This document shows positions 25,611 to 34,321 of a stretch of 64,000 bases of DNA, in pieces (positions within the stretch are counted from its first letter, which is position 1; the number at the start of each line of letters is the position of its first letter). The notes below the pieces were generated by a model, which made no database searches, had not been told where the DNA came from, and worked only from the letters and a program-made list of their open reading frames with translations. The position numbers and the translations under genes were made by a program. The stretch lies in NCBI RefSeq assembly GCF_020329485.1, contig NZ_JAGKJI010000027.1:26105-90104 (forward strand). The letters run 5' to 3'. This stretch comes from Bradyrhizobium cenepequi. Lineage in GTDB: Bacteria; Pseudomonadota; Alphaproteobacteria; Rhizobiales; Xanthobacteraceae.

Positions 25611-26006
25611 ATGGCGGATAGCAAGAAGAAACGCAGCGGCAGCGATCGAGCATGGATCGCGTTGGGCGAGGCTTATGAGGTCGCCTATTGGTCGAAGAAG
25701 TTCAAGATCACGCCCGCCAAGCTGAAATACGCCGTCAAGAAAGTCGGACATTCCGCCAAGAAGGTGGAAGCCTACTTCAAGGAGCAGAAACATCGTGCCG
25801 CGGACCGATCGCGGATTGCGGTCAGCGAGCCCTACGAAGTGCGCTACTGGTCCAACAAGCTCAAGATCACGCCGGCCAGGTTGAAGGCCGCCGTCGCCGC
25901 CGTTGGCCATTCATCGAACAAAGTCGCGGCCTACGTCGCGAAGAAGAAAACAGCTCCCAAGAAGAAGGTGGCGAAGAAGAAAGTCGCCAAGAAGAAGGCC
26001 GCCTGA
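25611..26006 (+). CDS. Tandem DUF3606 protein with lysine-rich tail
   Basis: A 131-residue basic protein with two copies of the same about 50-residue unit: ALGEAYEVAYWSKKFKITPAK (about 17-60) and AVSEPYEVRYWSNKLKITPA (about 69-112). Each continues with a helix of the KxAVxxVGHS type. The unit is the DUF3606 pattern, normally single. The tail is repeated lysine triplets (KKKVAKKKVAKKKAA), like histone H1-like proteins, so nucleic-acid binding is plausible. AGGAGAATGTG precedes ATG 25611. Divergent from the GST gene. Confidence 0.8.
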   Translation: MADSKKKRSGSDRAWIALGEAYEVAYWSKKFKITPAKLKYAVKKVGHSAKKVEAYFKEQKHRAADRSRIAVSEPYEVRYWSNKLKITPARLKAAVAAVGHSSNKVAAYVAKKKTAPKKKVAKKKVAKKKAA

Positions 26007-26038
26007 GCGTTCGGCCGGCGGCCGGGATCGGCCCAAGT

Positions 26039-26716
26039 TCAGTTCACGGCGAAGCAGTACAGCAAGCCGTCACCGCCGGTGCTCCTGAGGTCGGCCTGCG
26101 AGCAGCCGCCGTCGGGGCCGCGCGAAGGATGCGACGAGTTCCAGGATTTCGACGGCTCGTCGTCGCGCAGGCCTATGCGGTCGGAATGGCCGACCATGGC
26201 GGCGCCCTGCGTGCTGCTCGTCCAGTTCTTGCAGGCGCGATCCTCGCCAGCGGCAAACGCCGTGCCGTCCGCTTGCGAGCCGGTCAGCACGTCGTGGCGG
26301 TTCGGCGTGTCGCCGCGGCCGTTGATGACCTCGCCTTTTTCAGAAAGCGCGGTCTGCTTGGTGAGATTGTTGCCGGCGCTGTGGAGGTCGGCGACATCCT
26401 TGGCGATCACGACCCCCTTCACATTCTGCCACGGCCCTTTGCCGATGCGATCGCGCGCATTCACGGTTGACTGGCCGTCGGCCGCCTGCGTCGAGAGGTA
26501 GGCGTGCCAGGTTTTTGGCGCGCCAAAGCCCGCCGCCTGCGCCAACGTCTGGCAGTGATTGTCGGCGCCCGCAAGCCCACCGAGATTGCCGCCGTTGCCG
26601 ATGCCGTTGCTGGTCAGGAAGAAGCTGGCGTTGGCCGACTGCGCCTGTGCCGGTTGCGCCGCGAAAGCGGCAAGCGCCAAATACGTCGGCGCAATGATGC
26701 TGGCACGAATCTTCAT
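26039..26716 (-). CDS. Secreted lectin-like protein (C-type lectin/endostatin fold)
   Basis: A 225-residue exported protein with signal peptide (MKIRASIIAPTYLALAAFAAQPAQA) and a mature domain containing GNGGNLGGLAGADNHCQTLA, TWHAYLST and a C-terminal CSQADLRSTGGDGLLYCFA. This pattern (paired distant cysteines, W-H-A-Y-L) resembles the lectin/endostatin-like fold found in several proteobacterial secreted proteins. GGGAGGACGAA precedes ATG 26716. Ligand unknown. Confidence 0.7.
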   Translation of the reverse strand: MKIRASIIAPTYLALAAFAAQPAQAQSANASFFLTSNGIGNGGNLGGLAGADNHCQTLAQAAGFGAPKTWHAYLSTQAADGQSTVNARDRIGKGPWQNVKGVVIAKDVADLHSAGNNLTKQTALSEKGEVINGRGDTPNRHDVLTGSQADGTAFAAGEDRACKNWTSSTQGAAMVGHSDRIGLRDDEPSKSWNSSHPSRGPDGGCSQADLRSTGGDGLLYCFAVN

Positions 26717-26857
26717 TTCGTCCTCCCGATTGTTTTTGGCATCTGACATCAACCCGTGGCAGCGGCCCTTATTCCGGAACAACGCCCGCGAAAACCGCGC
26801 AAAGCAAAAGGCGCTGCGGAATGAACCGCAGCGCCTTGATGTTGCATCCGGCGGCGA

Positions 26858-27823
26858 TCAGTTCGTCTGCTGGATCGCCGAGAGTTCCCAGTCATTGCCG
26901 CGCCGGCGCACGAAGGTCCAGATCTCCGTGGCTTCCTGCGGCTGCTCGCCGCCGCCGACCGTCCGGCCGGTGGTGCGGTCGAGCATCTGGTCGACCAGCG
27001 AGAACCGCATCGCCACGGTGGCGTAATCGGACTCGCCCTCGCGCCAGGCCTCGGCAACGTCGCCCTGCAGCAGCTTCACATTCGTCACCTTGTTGACGAC
27101 GTTGCGGGCCTTGTTCTCCTCCAGGTCTTTCGAGAAGTAGGAGACCATCTCAGGCGTCGCGAGCGTGTGCAGCTTGGCGACGTCCTCGTTCGACCATGCG
27201 GTCTGGACCTCGCCGAGCAGGCGTTCGAAAGCCTCATAATCGGCCGCCTGGATCTCAAGCGGCGCGTTGGCCGAACCAAGACCGAAGCCCATGCCCGAGC
27301 GATAGTTCGGCTGCGGGCCGACGCCGGTTGCGGGTCCGCCGGCATAGGCAGCCGCCGGTGTCTGGCGGCGCCGCCACCACGACATCGCCAGCCGCACCAC
27401 CAGCACGATCAGGCCGATCTGCAGCAACAGGCCGAGGATCGACGACAGACCGCCGAGACCGGAGAACAGGCCGCCACCGAACAGCAGGCCGAACAGGCCG
27501 GCGCCGAGAAAGCCCGCGGCGAGACCGCCGAGCAGGCCGCGGCCCATGCCGCCGCGGTTGAACAAGCCGCCCGATTTCGCGGCCGGCGAACCGATGCTGT
27601 TGCCTGGCTGGCTGTAGGTTCGGTTGAACGGTTGCGTCATGCCCGGCGCCGTGTTGGTGCTGGGCGGCGGGGCGAAGCTCCGCGAGCCGCGAGACCCCGA
27701 GCCGAACCCGCCGCCGGCACGGGCGTCGGCCACAGAAATGGTGATGGCTGACAGGGGCAGCGCCAGCGCGATCGCGATGGCGATGGCCCGAACAATTCCG
27801 CGCGTATTTTGCGTGAAATTCAT
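26858..27823 (-). CDS. Tim44-like domain protein
   Basis: A 321-residue membrane-associated protein. It has an N-terminal signal/anchor (IVRAIAIAIALALPLSAITISVADA), a glycine/serine-rich linker (residues about 36-90) and two glycine-rich hydrophobic segments (GLLGGLAAGFLGAGLFGLLFGGG and ILGLLLQIGLIVLVVRLAMSWW, to about 150). A C-terminal Tim44/MBA1-like domain follows (residues about 190-321: YEAFERLLGEVQTAWSNEDV... EIWTFVRRRGNDWELSAIQQ). Bacterial Tim44-like proteins sit in the inner membrane; their role is not settled. Confidence 0.85.
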   Translation of the reverse strand: MNFTQNTRGIVRAIAIAIALALPLSAITISVADARAGGGFGSGSRGSRSFAPPPSTNTAPGMTQPFNRTYSQPGNSIGSPAAKSGGLFNRGGMGRGLLGGLAAGFLGAGLFGLLFGGGLFSGLGGLSSILGLLLQIGLIVLVVRLAMSWWRRRQTPAAAYAGGPATGVGPQPNYRSGMGFGLGSANAPLEIQAADYEAFERLLGEVQTAWSNEDVAKLHTLATPEMVSYFSKDLEENKARNVVNKVTNVKLLQGDVAEAWREGESDYATVAMRFSLVDQMLDRTTGRTVGGGEQPQEATEIWTFVRRRGNDWELSAIQQTN

Positions 27824-27978
27824 GTGTGTTTCCTTGGAGTCCCCGAAATGGGGAAAGTAACATTAAGATGGGCATGGCTGCCCAAAAGGGAAGCGGGAAA
27901 AGGAACCACGACTGCGGCCGTCAGTCGCGGGGATGTGACAACAGCCCCTCTTTTCCCGGGTTTTTGCGGGTTCCTTGG

Positions 27979-28058
27979 CCGTCATTGCGAGCGAAGCGAA
28001 GCAATCCATGCCTCCGCAAGTGGTGAAATGGATTGCTTCGCTTCGCTCGCAATGACGG
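27979..28058. repeat. Dispersed inverted repeat, family C
   Basis: Perfect 31-bp arms: CCGTCATTGCGAGCGAAGCG... (27979-28009) and its complement (28028-28058) with an 18-nt loop. It ends 4 bp before the stop of the kinase gene and could serve as its terminator. GC-rich CATTGCGAGCGAAGCGAAGCAATCC-type elements are widely dispersed in this group. Confidence 0.85.
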
Positions 28059-28061
28059 GGC

Positions 28062-30626
28062 CTATTGCAGCGCCATCGTCTCCTTCACGGCGGCGACGAG
28101 CTGCGTCAGCGTGAAGGGTTTTGGCAGGAAGGCGAACTGCTGGTTCTCGGGCAGGCTCTTCTCGAACGCATCCTCAGCATAGCCGGAGACGAAGATGATC
28201 TTCAGGTCCGGATTGCGGCTGCGCATCTCCTTCAGCAGCGTCGGGCCGTCCATCTCGGGCATCACGACGTCGGAGACAACGAGGTCGATCGCACCGTTCT
28301 TCTCGTCGAGAGCTTCCATCGCTTCGATGCCGTTGGACGCCTCGATCACGCTGTAGCCGCGCGAGCGCAGCCCGCGGGCGTTCAGCGAACGCAGGCCATC
28401 CTCGTCCTCGACCAAAAGGATGGTGCCCTGCCCGGTCAGGTCGGGTTTTGGTTTCGGCGGCTCGGCTGCTGTCTCCTTGGCCGCGCCGTTGGTCGGCTGC
28501 GGCTCCGGCGCGACTTCCTGCTCGGGCCGGTGGCGCGGCAGGAAGATGCGGAAGGTGGTGCCCTCGCCGGGCGTCGAATCGACGTACACAAATCCGCCGG
28601 TCTGCTTGACGATGCCATAGACCGTCGACAAGCCAAGCCCGGTCCCTTTGCCGACCTCCTTGGTCGAGAAGAACGGCTCGAAGATCTTGTCGATGATCTC
28701 AAGCGGAATGCCGGTGCCGGTATCGGTGATGTCGATCCGGACATAGTCCGCCGCCGGCAGACCCTTGTAGGACAGTTGGCCAGCTTCCTCCGCCGCCACA
28801 TTCCCCGTCTTGATGATCAGCTTGCCGCCATCAGGCATTGCGTCGCGCGCATTGACGGCAAGGTTGACGATCACCTGCTCGAACTGGGAGACGTCGACTT
28901 TCACCGGCCAGAGGTCGCGCCCGTGCACGAGGTCGAGCTTCACCTTCTCGCCGATCAGCCGGCGCAGCAGCATGGTCAGGTCGCTCAATGCGTCGCCGAG
29001 GTCGAGCACCTGCGGCCGCAGCGTCTGGCGGCGCGAGAAGGCAAGCAGTTGCCGCACCAGCGTCGCCGCGCGGGTCGCGTTCTGCTTGATCTGCATGATG
29101 TCCTGGAACGACGGATCGGTCGGCTTGTGCGCATTCAACAGGAAATCGTTCGCCATCATGATGGCCGAGAGTACGTTGTTGAAATCGTGCGCGATGCCGC
29201 CGGCCAATTGGCCGACCATGTCCATCTTCTGCGACTGGTTGATCTGGTTCTCCAGCGTGCGCCGCTCGGTGGTCTCGAGCATGTAGACGATCGCGGCCTC
29301 GGCGTCGCGCTCGTCCTCCTCCACCGCGGTGACGAAGAACTGCGCCCAGCGTTCCTTGGCGCCGTCGAGCATGACCTCGACCGGCGCGATGTCGCCCCTG
29401 CCGTCGGCGGCCTGGTTGATCGCCGCGATCACCAGGCTGCGGTCGCGCGGATTGACCGCGCGGAAGATCGACTTGGCGGCAGTGCCTTCCGCATTCAGGC
29501 CTTGCGCGAGCTTGGCGTAGCGCGCATTGGCCCGCACGACATTGCCGCCGCGGTCGACGGTCGCGATCGCCATCGGCGTGTGGTCGAAGAAGCGCATGAA
29601 GCGCACTTCGGCGGCGCGCTCGGGATCGGAATGCTCGTCGCGGGCGCGGCTGATGACAAGCGTGCGCGAGGCGCCGGCCGCGCCGTCGGCACCGAAGGCG
29701 AGCTTGTGATAAAGCCGCACCGGCACGGGCTTGCCGCTGCGCCTGCGCAGATCGATGTCGAACACTTCCGTCTTCACCTCGCCCGGCGCCGGCACGATCG
29801 AGGTGAGCAGCGCGGCGCCGTCGCCGGAGACGATGTCGGTGAGCCTCAGGCCGCCCGAGCCGATCTCGGCGAGATCGTAATCGAGCCAGTTCGCGAGCGT
29901 CGCGTTGACATAGGCGATCTCGCCTGACGGCGTCACCGAGAAGAAGCCGCAAGGAGCGTGATCGAGATATTCTATCGCGTGCTGCAATTCCTTGAAGACG
30001 TCCTCCTGGCGCTCGCGGTCGCGGGTGATGTCGGCGATCGACCACACCGCGTATTTCTGTTCGCGCTTGTTCTGGCCAAGCGGACGCACCCGCAGCCTGA
30101 GCCACCGTCCATGCAGCCCGTCATGGCCGGCGATCCGGACCTCCTCCTGCTGCCGCTTGCCTTCGCGCGCGGCCTTGAGCAGGCGGAACACGGCCTCGGA
30201 CACATCCGGATTGCCGATAAAGACGCGCTCGACCGGCCGGACCTCCTGCGGGCTGGAGGCCCCCGTCAGCGCGAGATAGGCGGCGTTGGAATAGACCACG
30301 TGCCCGTGCGAATCCGTGACCGCCAGCCCGTCATAGGCGTGATTGGCGATCCGGCCCATCACCGGATCGTCGGTGGAACGGTCGGAAAAACGGACGATCC
30401 CGGCGGCAAAGGCGAACAGGCTGAACAGCCCGACCATGGCGAGCAGCGCCAGCACACCGAGGATATAAGGCTGCGCCTGGGCCCGGCCGATGGTCATCAG
30501 CGCGACCGCCACCGCGACGAGCCCGGCCGCCACCAACAGCACCAGGACGATGCTGCCGCTCCGCCGCGCCGGTTCGTGGGCCGCGAACGGCTCGGCAGCT
30601 TGGTTGTGATCGGTCTCGGCGGTCAT
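28062..30626 (-). CDS. cckA: CckA-type hybrid sensor histidine kinase
   Basis: An 854-residue protein. Two membrane segments (residues about 24-46 and 55-78) are followed by PAS-like domains (about 92-205, 212-330, 340-455) and a dimerisation/phosphoacceptor box with H480 in GGIAHDFNNVLSAI. An HATPase domain (N-box VNLAVNARDAMPDGG, GTGTGIP, GKGTGLGLSTVYG) precedes a Pro-rich linker and a C-terminal receiver with D786 in VVSDVVMPEMDG and the conserved lysine in LPKPF. This is the full CckA architecture, the master kinase/phosphatase that feeds CtrA and DivK-linked cell-cycle control, which also governs flagellar genes. ATG 30626 is preferred, but no clear ribosome site is visible; a start at 30713 would add 29 residues. 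Confidence 0.9.
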   Translation of the reverse strand: MTAETDHNQAAEPFAAHEPARRSGSIVLVLLVAAGLVAVAVALMTIGRAQAQPYILGVLALLAMVGLFSLFAFAAGIVRFSDRSTDDPVMGRIANHAYDGLAVTDSHGHVVYSNAAYLALTGASSPQEVRPVERVFIGNPDVSEAVFRLLKAAREGKRQQEEVRIAGHDGLHGRWLRLRVRPLGQNKREQKYAVWSIADITRDRERQEDVFKELQHAIEYLDHAPCGFFSVTPSGEIAYVNATLANWLDYDLAEIGSGGLRLTDIVSGDGAALLTSIVPAPGEVKTEVFDIDLRRRSGKPVPVRLYHKLAFGADGAAGASRTLVISRARDEHSDPERAAEVRFMRFFDHTPMAIATVDRGGNVVRANARYAKLAQGLNAEGTAAKSIFRAVNPRDRSLVIAAINQAADGRGDIAPVEVMLDGAKERWAQFFVTAVEEDERDAEAAIVYMLETTERRTLENQINQSQKMDMVGQLAGGIAHDFNNVLSAIMMANDFLLNAHKPTDPSFQDIMQIKQNATRAATLVRQLLAFSRRQTLRPQVLDLGDALSDLTMLLRRLIGEKVKLDLVHGRDLWPVKVDVSQFEQVIVNLAVNARDAMPDGGKLIIKTGNVAAEEAGQLSYKGLPAADYVRIDITDTGTGIPLEIIDKIFEPFFSTKEVGKGTGLGLSTVYGIVKQTGGFVYVDSTPGEGTTFRIFLPRHRPEQEVAPEPQPTNGAAKETAAEPPKPKPDLTGQGTILLVEDEDGLRSLNARGLRSRGYSVIEASNGIEAMEALDEKNGAIDLVVSDVVMPEMDGPTLLKEMRSRNPDLKIIFVSGYAEDAFEKSLPENQQFAFLPKPFTLTQLVAAVKETMALQ

Positions 30627-30769
30627 TGAAGGAAACTGCCCGTCGGCGGTGAAGGCGTGCAGATTCGCCCGCCCTCCTGAGTGCCTCAATCGGAGCTTGG
30701 AGCGCAAGTCCATCAGGCCGCCATTTCCCAGGTTAAGCCCATCTCAGGCCGGTTTCGTTCCATTCTAGA

Positions 30770-30862
30770 TCATGATCCGATTAGACGGATCATGATCTCA
30801 TCCCTTTGTTTGAGCATGATCTTTTCGGAAAACCGGTTTCCACTTTTCCGGATCATGCTTTG
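30770..30862 (+). repeat. Dispersed intergenic repeat, family A, copy 2, with extra palindromes
   Basis: GATCATGATCCGATTAGACGGATCATGATC-type inverted repeats are followed by a block matching copy 1 at 17543-17583 in reverse. A further palindrome comes last (AAAACCGGTTTCC, then TTTTCCGGATCATGC). It lies between the stop of flhB and the start of the CckA-type kinase. Confidence 0.8.
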
Positions 30863-30868
30863 TATCCG

Positions 30869-31936
30869 TTATCCCGAAAGCCCGCGCCGCTTCAGGCCCA
30901 TGACGTAGCCGATGATTTCGGCGACCGCGTGGTAGTGTTCGACCGGAATTTCCTCGTCGATGTCGACGGTTGCATAGAGCGCGCGGGCCAACGGCACGTT
31001 CTCGACGATCGGGATGTCGTGATCCTTGGCGATCTCCCTGATCTTGAAGGCGATGATATCGACGCCCTTGGCGACGCAGACAGGCGCCTGCATGCTGCGG
31101 TCGTAGCGGAGCGCCACCGAATAGTGGGTCGGGTTGGTGATGACCACGCTGGCCTGGGGAACCGCCGCCATCATGCGCTTCTTCATGCGCTGCATCCGCA
31201 ACTGGCGGATGCGCCCCTTGATGTGTGGATCGCCTTCCGACTGCTTGAACTCCTCCTTCATCTCCTGCAGCGACATCTTCTGCCGCTCGTACCATTGCCG
31301 GTACTGGAAGAAATAGTCGGCGATCGCGACTGCGGCGAGCATAGCCACCACCGCGCCCATCAGGTGCACGGTCAGGCTGGTGGTGACGGGGAGAATCGAG
31401 GCCACGTCGATCTGGAGCAGCGATTCCAGCCGGTGCCGCTCGGGCCACAGCACCGCCATCATGACCGCGCCGAGCGCGACCAGCTTGAAAATGCCCTTGA
31501 GGAAATTCGCCGCCGCCTGCTTGCCGAAAATCCGCTTGAAGCCGGCGCCGGGCGAGATCTTGTTGAATTTGGGTTTTAGCTGCTCCGCCGACCACACCAG
31601 CCGGTGCTGGATCATGTTGCCGGCGATCGCCGCCAGCATCAGCATCAGCAGCGGAATGCCGACGGCCGCGATGACAGCGATCCCCAGCGTCTGCGTCAGC
31701 GACAACAGCCCCGGGCCGTCGGTCCTGATCATCCAGGAATTGGCGATCAGGTTGCGCAGCGGCGTCAGGATGCCGACCCCCGTCGAATTCGAGAAGGTCG
31801 ACAGCACCAGCGTGCCGCCGGCGATCACGAACCAGGTGTTGACCTCCTGGCTCTTGGCGACGTCGCCCTTTTCGAGCGCGTCATCGAGGCGCTTTTGCGT
31901 GGGGTCTTCTGTTTTGTCGTCGGTATCCTCGGCCAT
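30869..31936 (-). CDS. flhB: Flagellar export gate protein FlhB
   Basis: A 355-residue FlhB. The start is MAEDTDDKTEDPTQKRLDDALEKG, the classic FlhB N-terminus. Four membrane segments lie between about 33 and 210. The cytoplasmic domain has the autocleavage motif NPTH at 268-271, followed by the typical HYSVALRYD. FlhB switches export from rod/hook to filament substrates after self-cleavage. It is the last gene of the leftward unit flgB-flgC-fliE-fliQ-fliR-flhB, 9 nt after fliR. Confidence 0.97.
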   Translation of the reverse strand: MAEDTDDKTEDPTQKRLDDALEKGDVAKSQEVNTWFVIAGGTLVLSTFSNSTGVGILTPLRNLIANSWMIRTDGPGLLSLTQTLGIAVIAAVGIPLLMLMLAAIAGNMIQHRLVWSAEQLKPKFNKISPGAGFKRIFGKQAAANFLKGIFKLVALGAVMMAVLWPERHRLESLLQIDVASILPVTTSLTVHLMGAVVAMLAAVAIADYFFQYRQWYERQKMSLQEMKEEFKQSEGDPHIKGRIRQLRMQRMKKRMMAAVPQASVVITNPTHYSVALRYDRSMQAPVCVAKGVDIIAFKIREIAKDHDIPIVENVPLARALYATVDIDEEIPVEHYHAVAEIIGYVMGLKRRGLSG

Positions 31937-31945
31937 CGCGGCTCC

Positions 31946-32716
31946 CTATTTCAGCGGCGTCAACTGGTGCATGACGCCGATGAAGTAATCGAGATAGGTC
32001 CCCATCATCGCCGCGATCACCACGGCGAGGATCAGGAACCCGGCGAGGATCGAGAGCGGCACGCCGACGAAATAGACCTGCATCTGCGGCATCAACCGCG
32101 CCAGCACGCCAAGCCCGATATTGAAGACGAGACCGAACACCAAAAACGGCGCCGATAGCTGCAGTCCGATCTTGAACGCCTCCGCGAAGGCGCGAGTCGC
32201 CAGCGCCGCCACGTCGCCGGTCGGCATCAGCGCGCCCGGCGAGAAGATCTTGTAGCTCTCGTTCAGCGCCGCGATCACCAGGTGATGGGTGTCGGTCGCA
32301 AACAGCAGCGCCATGCCGAGGATGGTGAGGAAGTTGCCGATCAACTGGCCTTGCTGGCCCTGCGTCGGATCGATCGCGGTGACGAAGCCAAGCCCGAGTT
32401 GCTGGGCGATCACCGAGCCCGCGACCGCCAGCGCCGACAGCGTCACCCGCGCGGTCGCACCAAGCACGATGCCGATGACGATCTCGTGCACCATCAGCAC
32501 CATCAGCGACGTCACCGACGTCACGTCGACATGGTATTCAGCGCGGTGCAGCGGCAGGATGATCAGCGTCAGCAAGAGCGCGATCCCAAGCTTGACCCGG
32601 ACCGGGATATTGCTCTCGCCGAATCCCGGCAGCAGCATCACCATCGCCCCCATGCGGGCGAACACCAGCACGAAGGTCGCGGCGAGTGCCGGCAGCAGGG
32701 ATATGTCGATGCGCAT
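31946..32716 (-). CDS. fliR: Flagellar export protein FliR
   Basis: A 256-residue polytopic protein with the FliR pattern: an N-terminal hydrophobic helix (LPALAATFVLVFARMGAMVMLLPGFGE), VKLGIALLLTLIILP, the EIVIGIVLGATARV segment and a last membrane block. It forms the export gate with FliP and FliQ. It lies 17 nt after fliQ and 9 nt before flhB in the same operon. Confidence 0.95.
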   Translation of the reverse strand: MRIDISLLPALAATFVLVFARMGAMVMLLPGFGESNIPVRVKLGIALLLTLIILPLHRAEYHVDVTSVTSLMVLMVHEIVIGIVLGATARVTLSALAVAGSVIAQQLGLGFVTAIDPTQGQQGQLIGNFLTILGMALLFATDTHHLVIAALNESYKIFSPGALMPTGDVAALATRAFAEAFKIGLQLSAPFLVFGLVFNIGLGVLARLMPQMQVYFVGVPLSILAGFLILAVVIAAMMGTYLDYFIGVMHQLTPLK

Positions 32717-32733
32717 AGTTCATGCACAGTGCA

Positions 32734-32997
32734 TCAACCGCCGATGATTCGCGACGATATCCGCATCATGTGGGCGTGCATCGAATCGGCCATGAACGGC
32801 AGCGCGAGCAGCAGCGTCACGAAGATCGCGAGGATCTTCGGCACGTAGATCAGCGTCTGCTCCTGGATCTGCGTCAGCGCCTGGAACAGCGACACGATCA
32901 CGCCGACCACGAGGCCGACGACCATCAGGGGTGACGACACCACCACGATAGTCCAGATCGCATCGCGCGCCACGTCGAGGGTTTCAGCACCGGTCAT
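32734..32997 (-). CDS. fliQ: Flagellar export protein FliQ
   Basis: An 87-residue protein with two membrane helices (IWTIVVVSSPLMVVGLVVGVIVSLFQ and VPKILAIFVTLLLALPFMADSM) and the conserved QALTQIQEQTL loop between them, diagnostic for FliQ. Same operon as fliE (upstream, 135-nt gap holding a hairpin) and fliR. Confidence 0.95.
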   Translation of the reverse strand: MTGAETLDVARDAIWTIVVVSSPLMVVGLVVGVIVSLFQALTQIQEQTLIYVPKILAIFVTLLLALPFMADSMHAHMMRISSRIIGG

Positions 32998-33059
32998 TGT
33001 CGTTCTCGCTTTCGGTTACTTGCGCCATTCCTGAGTTGGCGAAGGAGTCCTGGGCTCGC

Positions 33060-33116
33060 GAGTGGCGAATAGCGAATGGATCAGAGCCCCCTCGTCCTAT
33101 TCGCTATTCGCCACTC
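33060..33116. repeat. 18-bp perfect hairpin inside the flagellar operon (fliE-fliQ gap)
   Basis: GAGTGGCGAATAGCGAAT (33060-33077) is repeated inverted at 33099-33116 with a 21-nt loop. This is the only long gap in the flgB-flhB unit. It could partly terminate transcription or stabilise the upstream mRNA, or simply be an inserted repeat of the GCGAATAGCGA type. Confidence 0.8.
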
Positions 33117-33132
33117 CCCATTCGCCCCCCAA

Positions 33133-33441
33133 TCAAATTGGCATCTTCATGATGTCTTCATACGACTGGATCACCCGGTCCCGCACCGACACCAGGGTCG
33201 AGACCGCGACATCGGTCTCCGCGACCGCCGTCACCACGTCCATCACATTGGCCCGGCCCGCGGTCATCGCCACGGTCTGGGCGTCGGACTTGCGGCCCGC
33301 GTCCATCACGCTGCCGATGGCTTCCTTCACCAGCGCGCCGAACGAAGGGCCTGCGGTCTCGCCGCCCTTCTCGGCGCCGCCCCGCTCCATCATGCGGGCG
33401 AGGCTGGCATAGGCGTTGGCGGCGACTGTCGGTGTAGCCAT
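33133..33441 (-). CDS. fliE: Flagellar hook-basal body protein FliE
   Basis: A 102-residue protein with the FliE C-terminal signature (FGALVKEAIGSVMDAGRKSD, then VVTAVAETDVAVSTLVSVRDRVIQSYEDIMKMPI). FliE links the MS ring to the rod and is the first exported rod component. It lies 20 nt after flgC. Confidence 0.95.
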   Translation of the reverse strand: MATPTVAANAYASLARMMERGGAEKGGETAGPSFGALVKEAIGSVMDAGRKSDAQTVAMTAGRANVMDVVTAVAETDVAVSTLVSVRDRVIQSYEDIMKMPI

Positions 33442-33461
33442 GATTGATCGCTTCCTGTTCT

Positions 33462-33887
33462 TTAGGACCTGAGGATATCGAGCGTGCGCTGGATCATCCG
33501 CCGCGTCGCGCTGATGATGTTGAGGTTCGCCTCATATGATCGCTGGGCGTCGCGCATGTCGGTCATTTCGACCAGCGGATTGACGTTGGGATATTTCACG
33601 TTGCCGGTTGCATCCGCCGCCGGATTGCTCGGCTCGTATTTGACGCGGAACGCCGATTGATCCGGCCGGACCCTGCCGAGCGTCACCACCTTGGCGTCCA
33701 GCGTGCGGTCGAGCGCGGAGGAGAAGGTCGGCACCTTGCGGCGGTAGGGATCGCCGCCCGCGTTTTGTGCCGTCGAATCGGCGTTGGCGATATTTTCCGA
33801 GATCACCCGCATGCGCCCGGCCTGCGCGCGCAGGCCGGAAGTGGCAATCGCCATCGAGCGGGCGAAATCGCTTCCATTGTCGGCCAT
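33462..33887 (-). CDS. flgC: Flagellar proximal rod protein FlgC
   Basis: A 141-residue rod protein: N-terminal motif SMAIATSGLRAQAGRMRVISENIANADSTA and C-terminal MTDMRDAQRSYEANLNIISATRRMIQRTLDIL, both conserved in FlgC. Located between flgB and fliE on the same strand. Confidence 0.96.
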   Translation of the reverse strand: MADNGSDFARSMAIATSGLRAQAGRMRVISENIANADSTAQNAGGDPYRRKVPTFSSALDRTLDAKVVTLGRVRPDQSAFRVKYEPSNPAADATGNVKYPNVNPLVEMTDMRDAQRSYEANLNIISATRRMIQRTLDILRS

Positions 33888-33910
33888 GATCCCTTCTCCC
33901 CAAAAATCCG

Positions 33911-34321
33911 TCAGCGCTTGCCGATTGCGGTTTTGATCAGCCCAAGGCCGCGGCTGTAGAGCGAGGTCACCGCCGCATAGTCCATCTGGTTGGCGGAGAC
34001 CTTCAGCATCTGCTCTTCCAGGTTGACGGCGTTGCCGGCGGGCCTGGTCATGAAGCCGCTCTTGCCGCCGTCATGGTCGAAATTCTCCGGTGCACCGGAT
34101 GCCGCGATATGGCCGGTGCTGGTGCGCATCATCGGCAGTGCGCCCATCGATCCGCCGACCGGCGCGCCATTGCGGTCGAACGTCGGTTCGACGAGGTCGC
34201 GCGGCTTGAAGTTCGGCGTGTCCGAGTTGGAGACGTTCTCGGCAAGCACCCGCTGGCGCTCCTGGTGCCACTGCATCTTGGTGCGCAGCGCCGACAGGAT
34301 CGGTAGATCGTTGATGGACAT
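33911..34321 (-). CDS. flgB: Flagellar proximal rod protein FlgB
   Basis: A 136-residue rod protein with the FlgB signature LRTKMQWHQERQRVLAENVSNSDTPNFKPRDL at the N-terminus and a C-terminal MDYAAVTSLYSRGLGLIKTAIGK. First gene of the leftward unit that ends with flhB. The promoter must lie in the 344-bp divergent gap before fliO. Confidence 0.96.
   Translation of the reverse strand: MSINDLPILSALRTKMQWHQERQRVLAENVSNSDTPNFKPRDLVEPTFDRNGAPVGGSMGALPMMRTSTGHIAASGAPENFDHDGGKSGFMTRPAGNAVNLEEQMLKVSANQMDYAAVTSLYSRGLGLIKTAIGKR

Noticed and set aside
28065..29927. A 620-codon plus-strand frame
   Set aside because: It is antisense to the CckA-type kinase, with histidine/arginine-rich low-complexity translation; shadow of the real gene.
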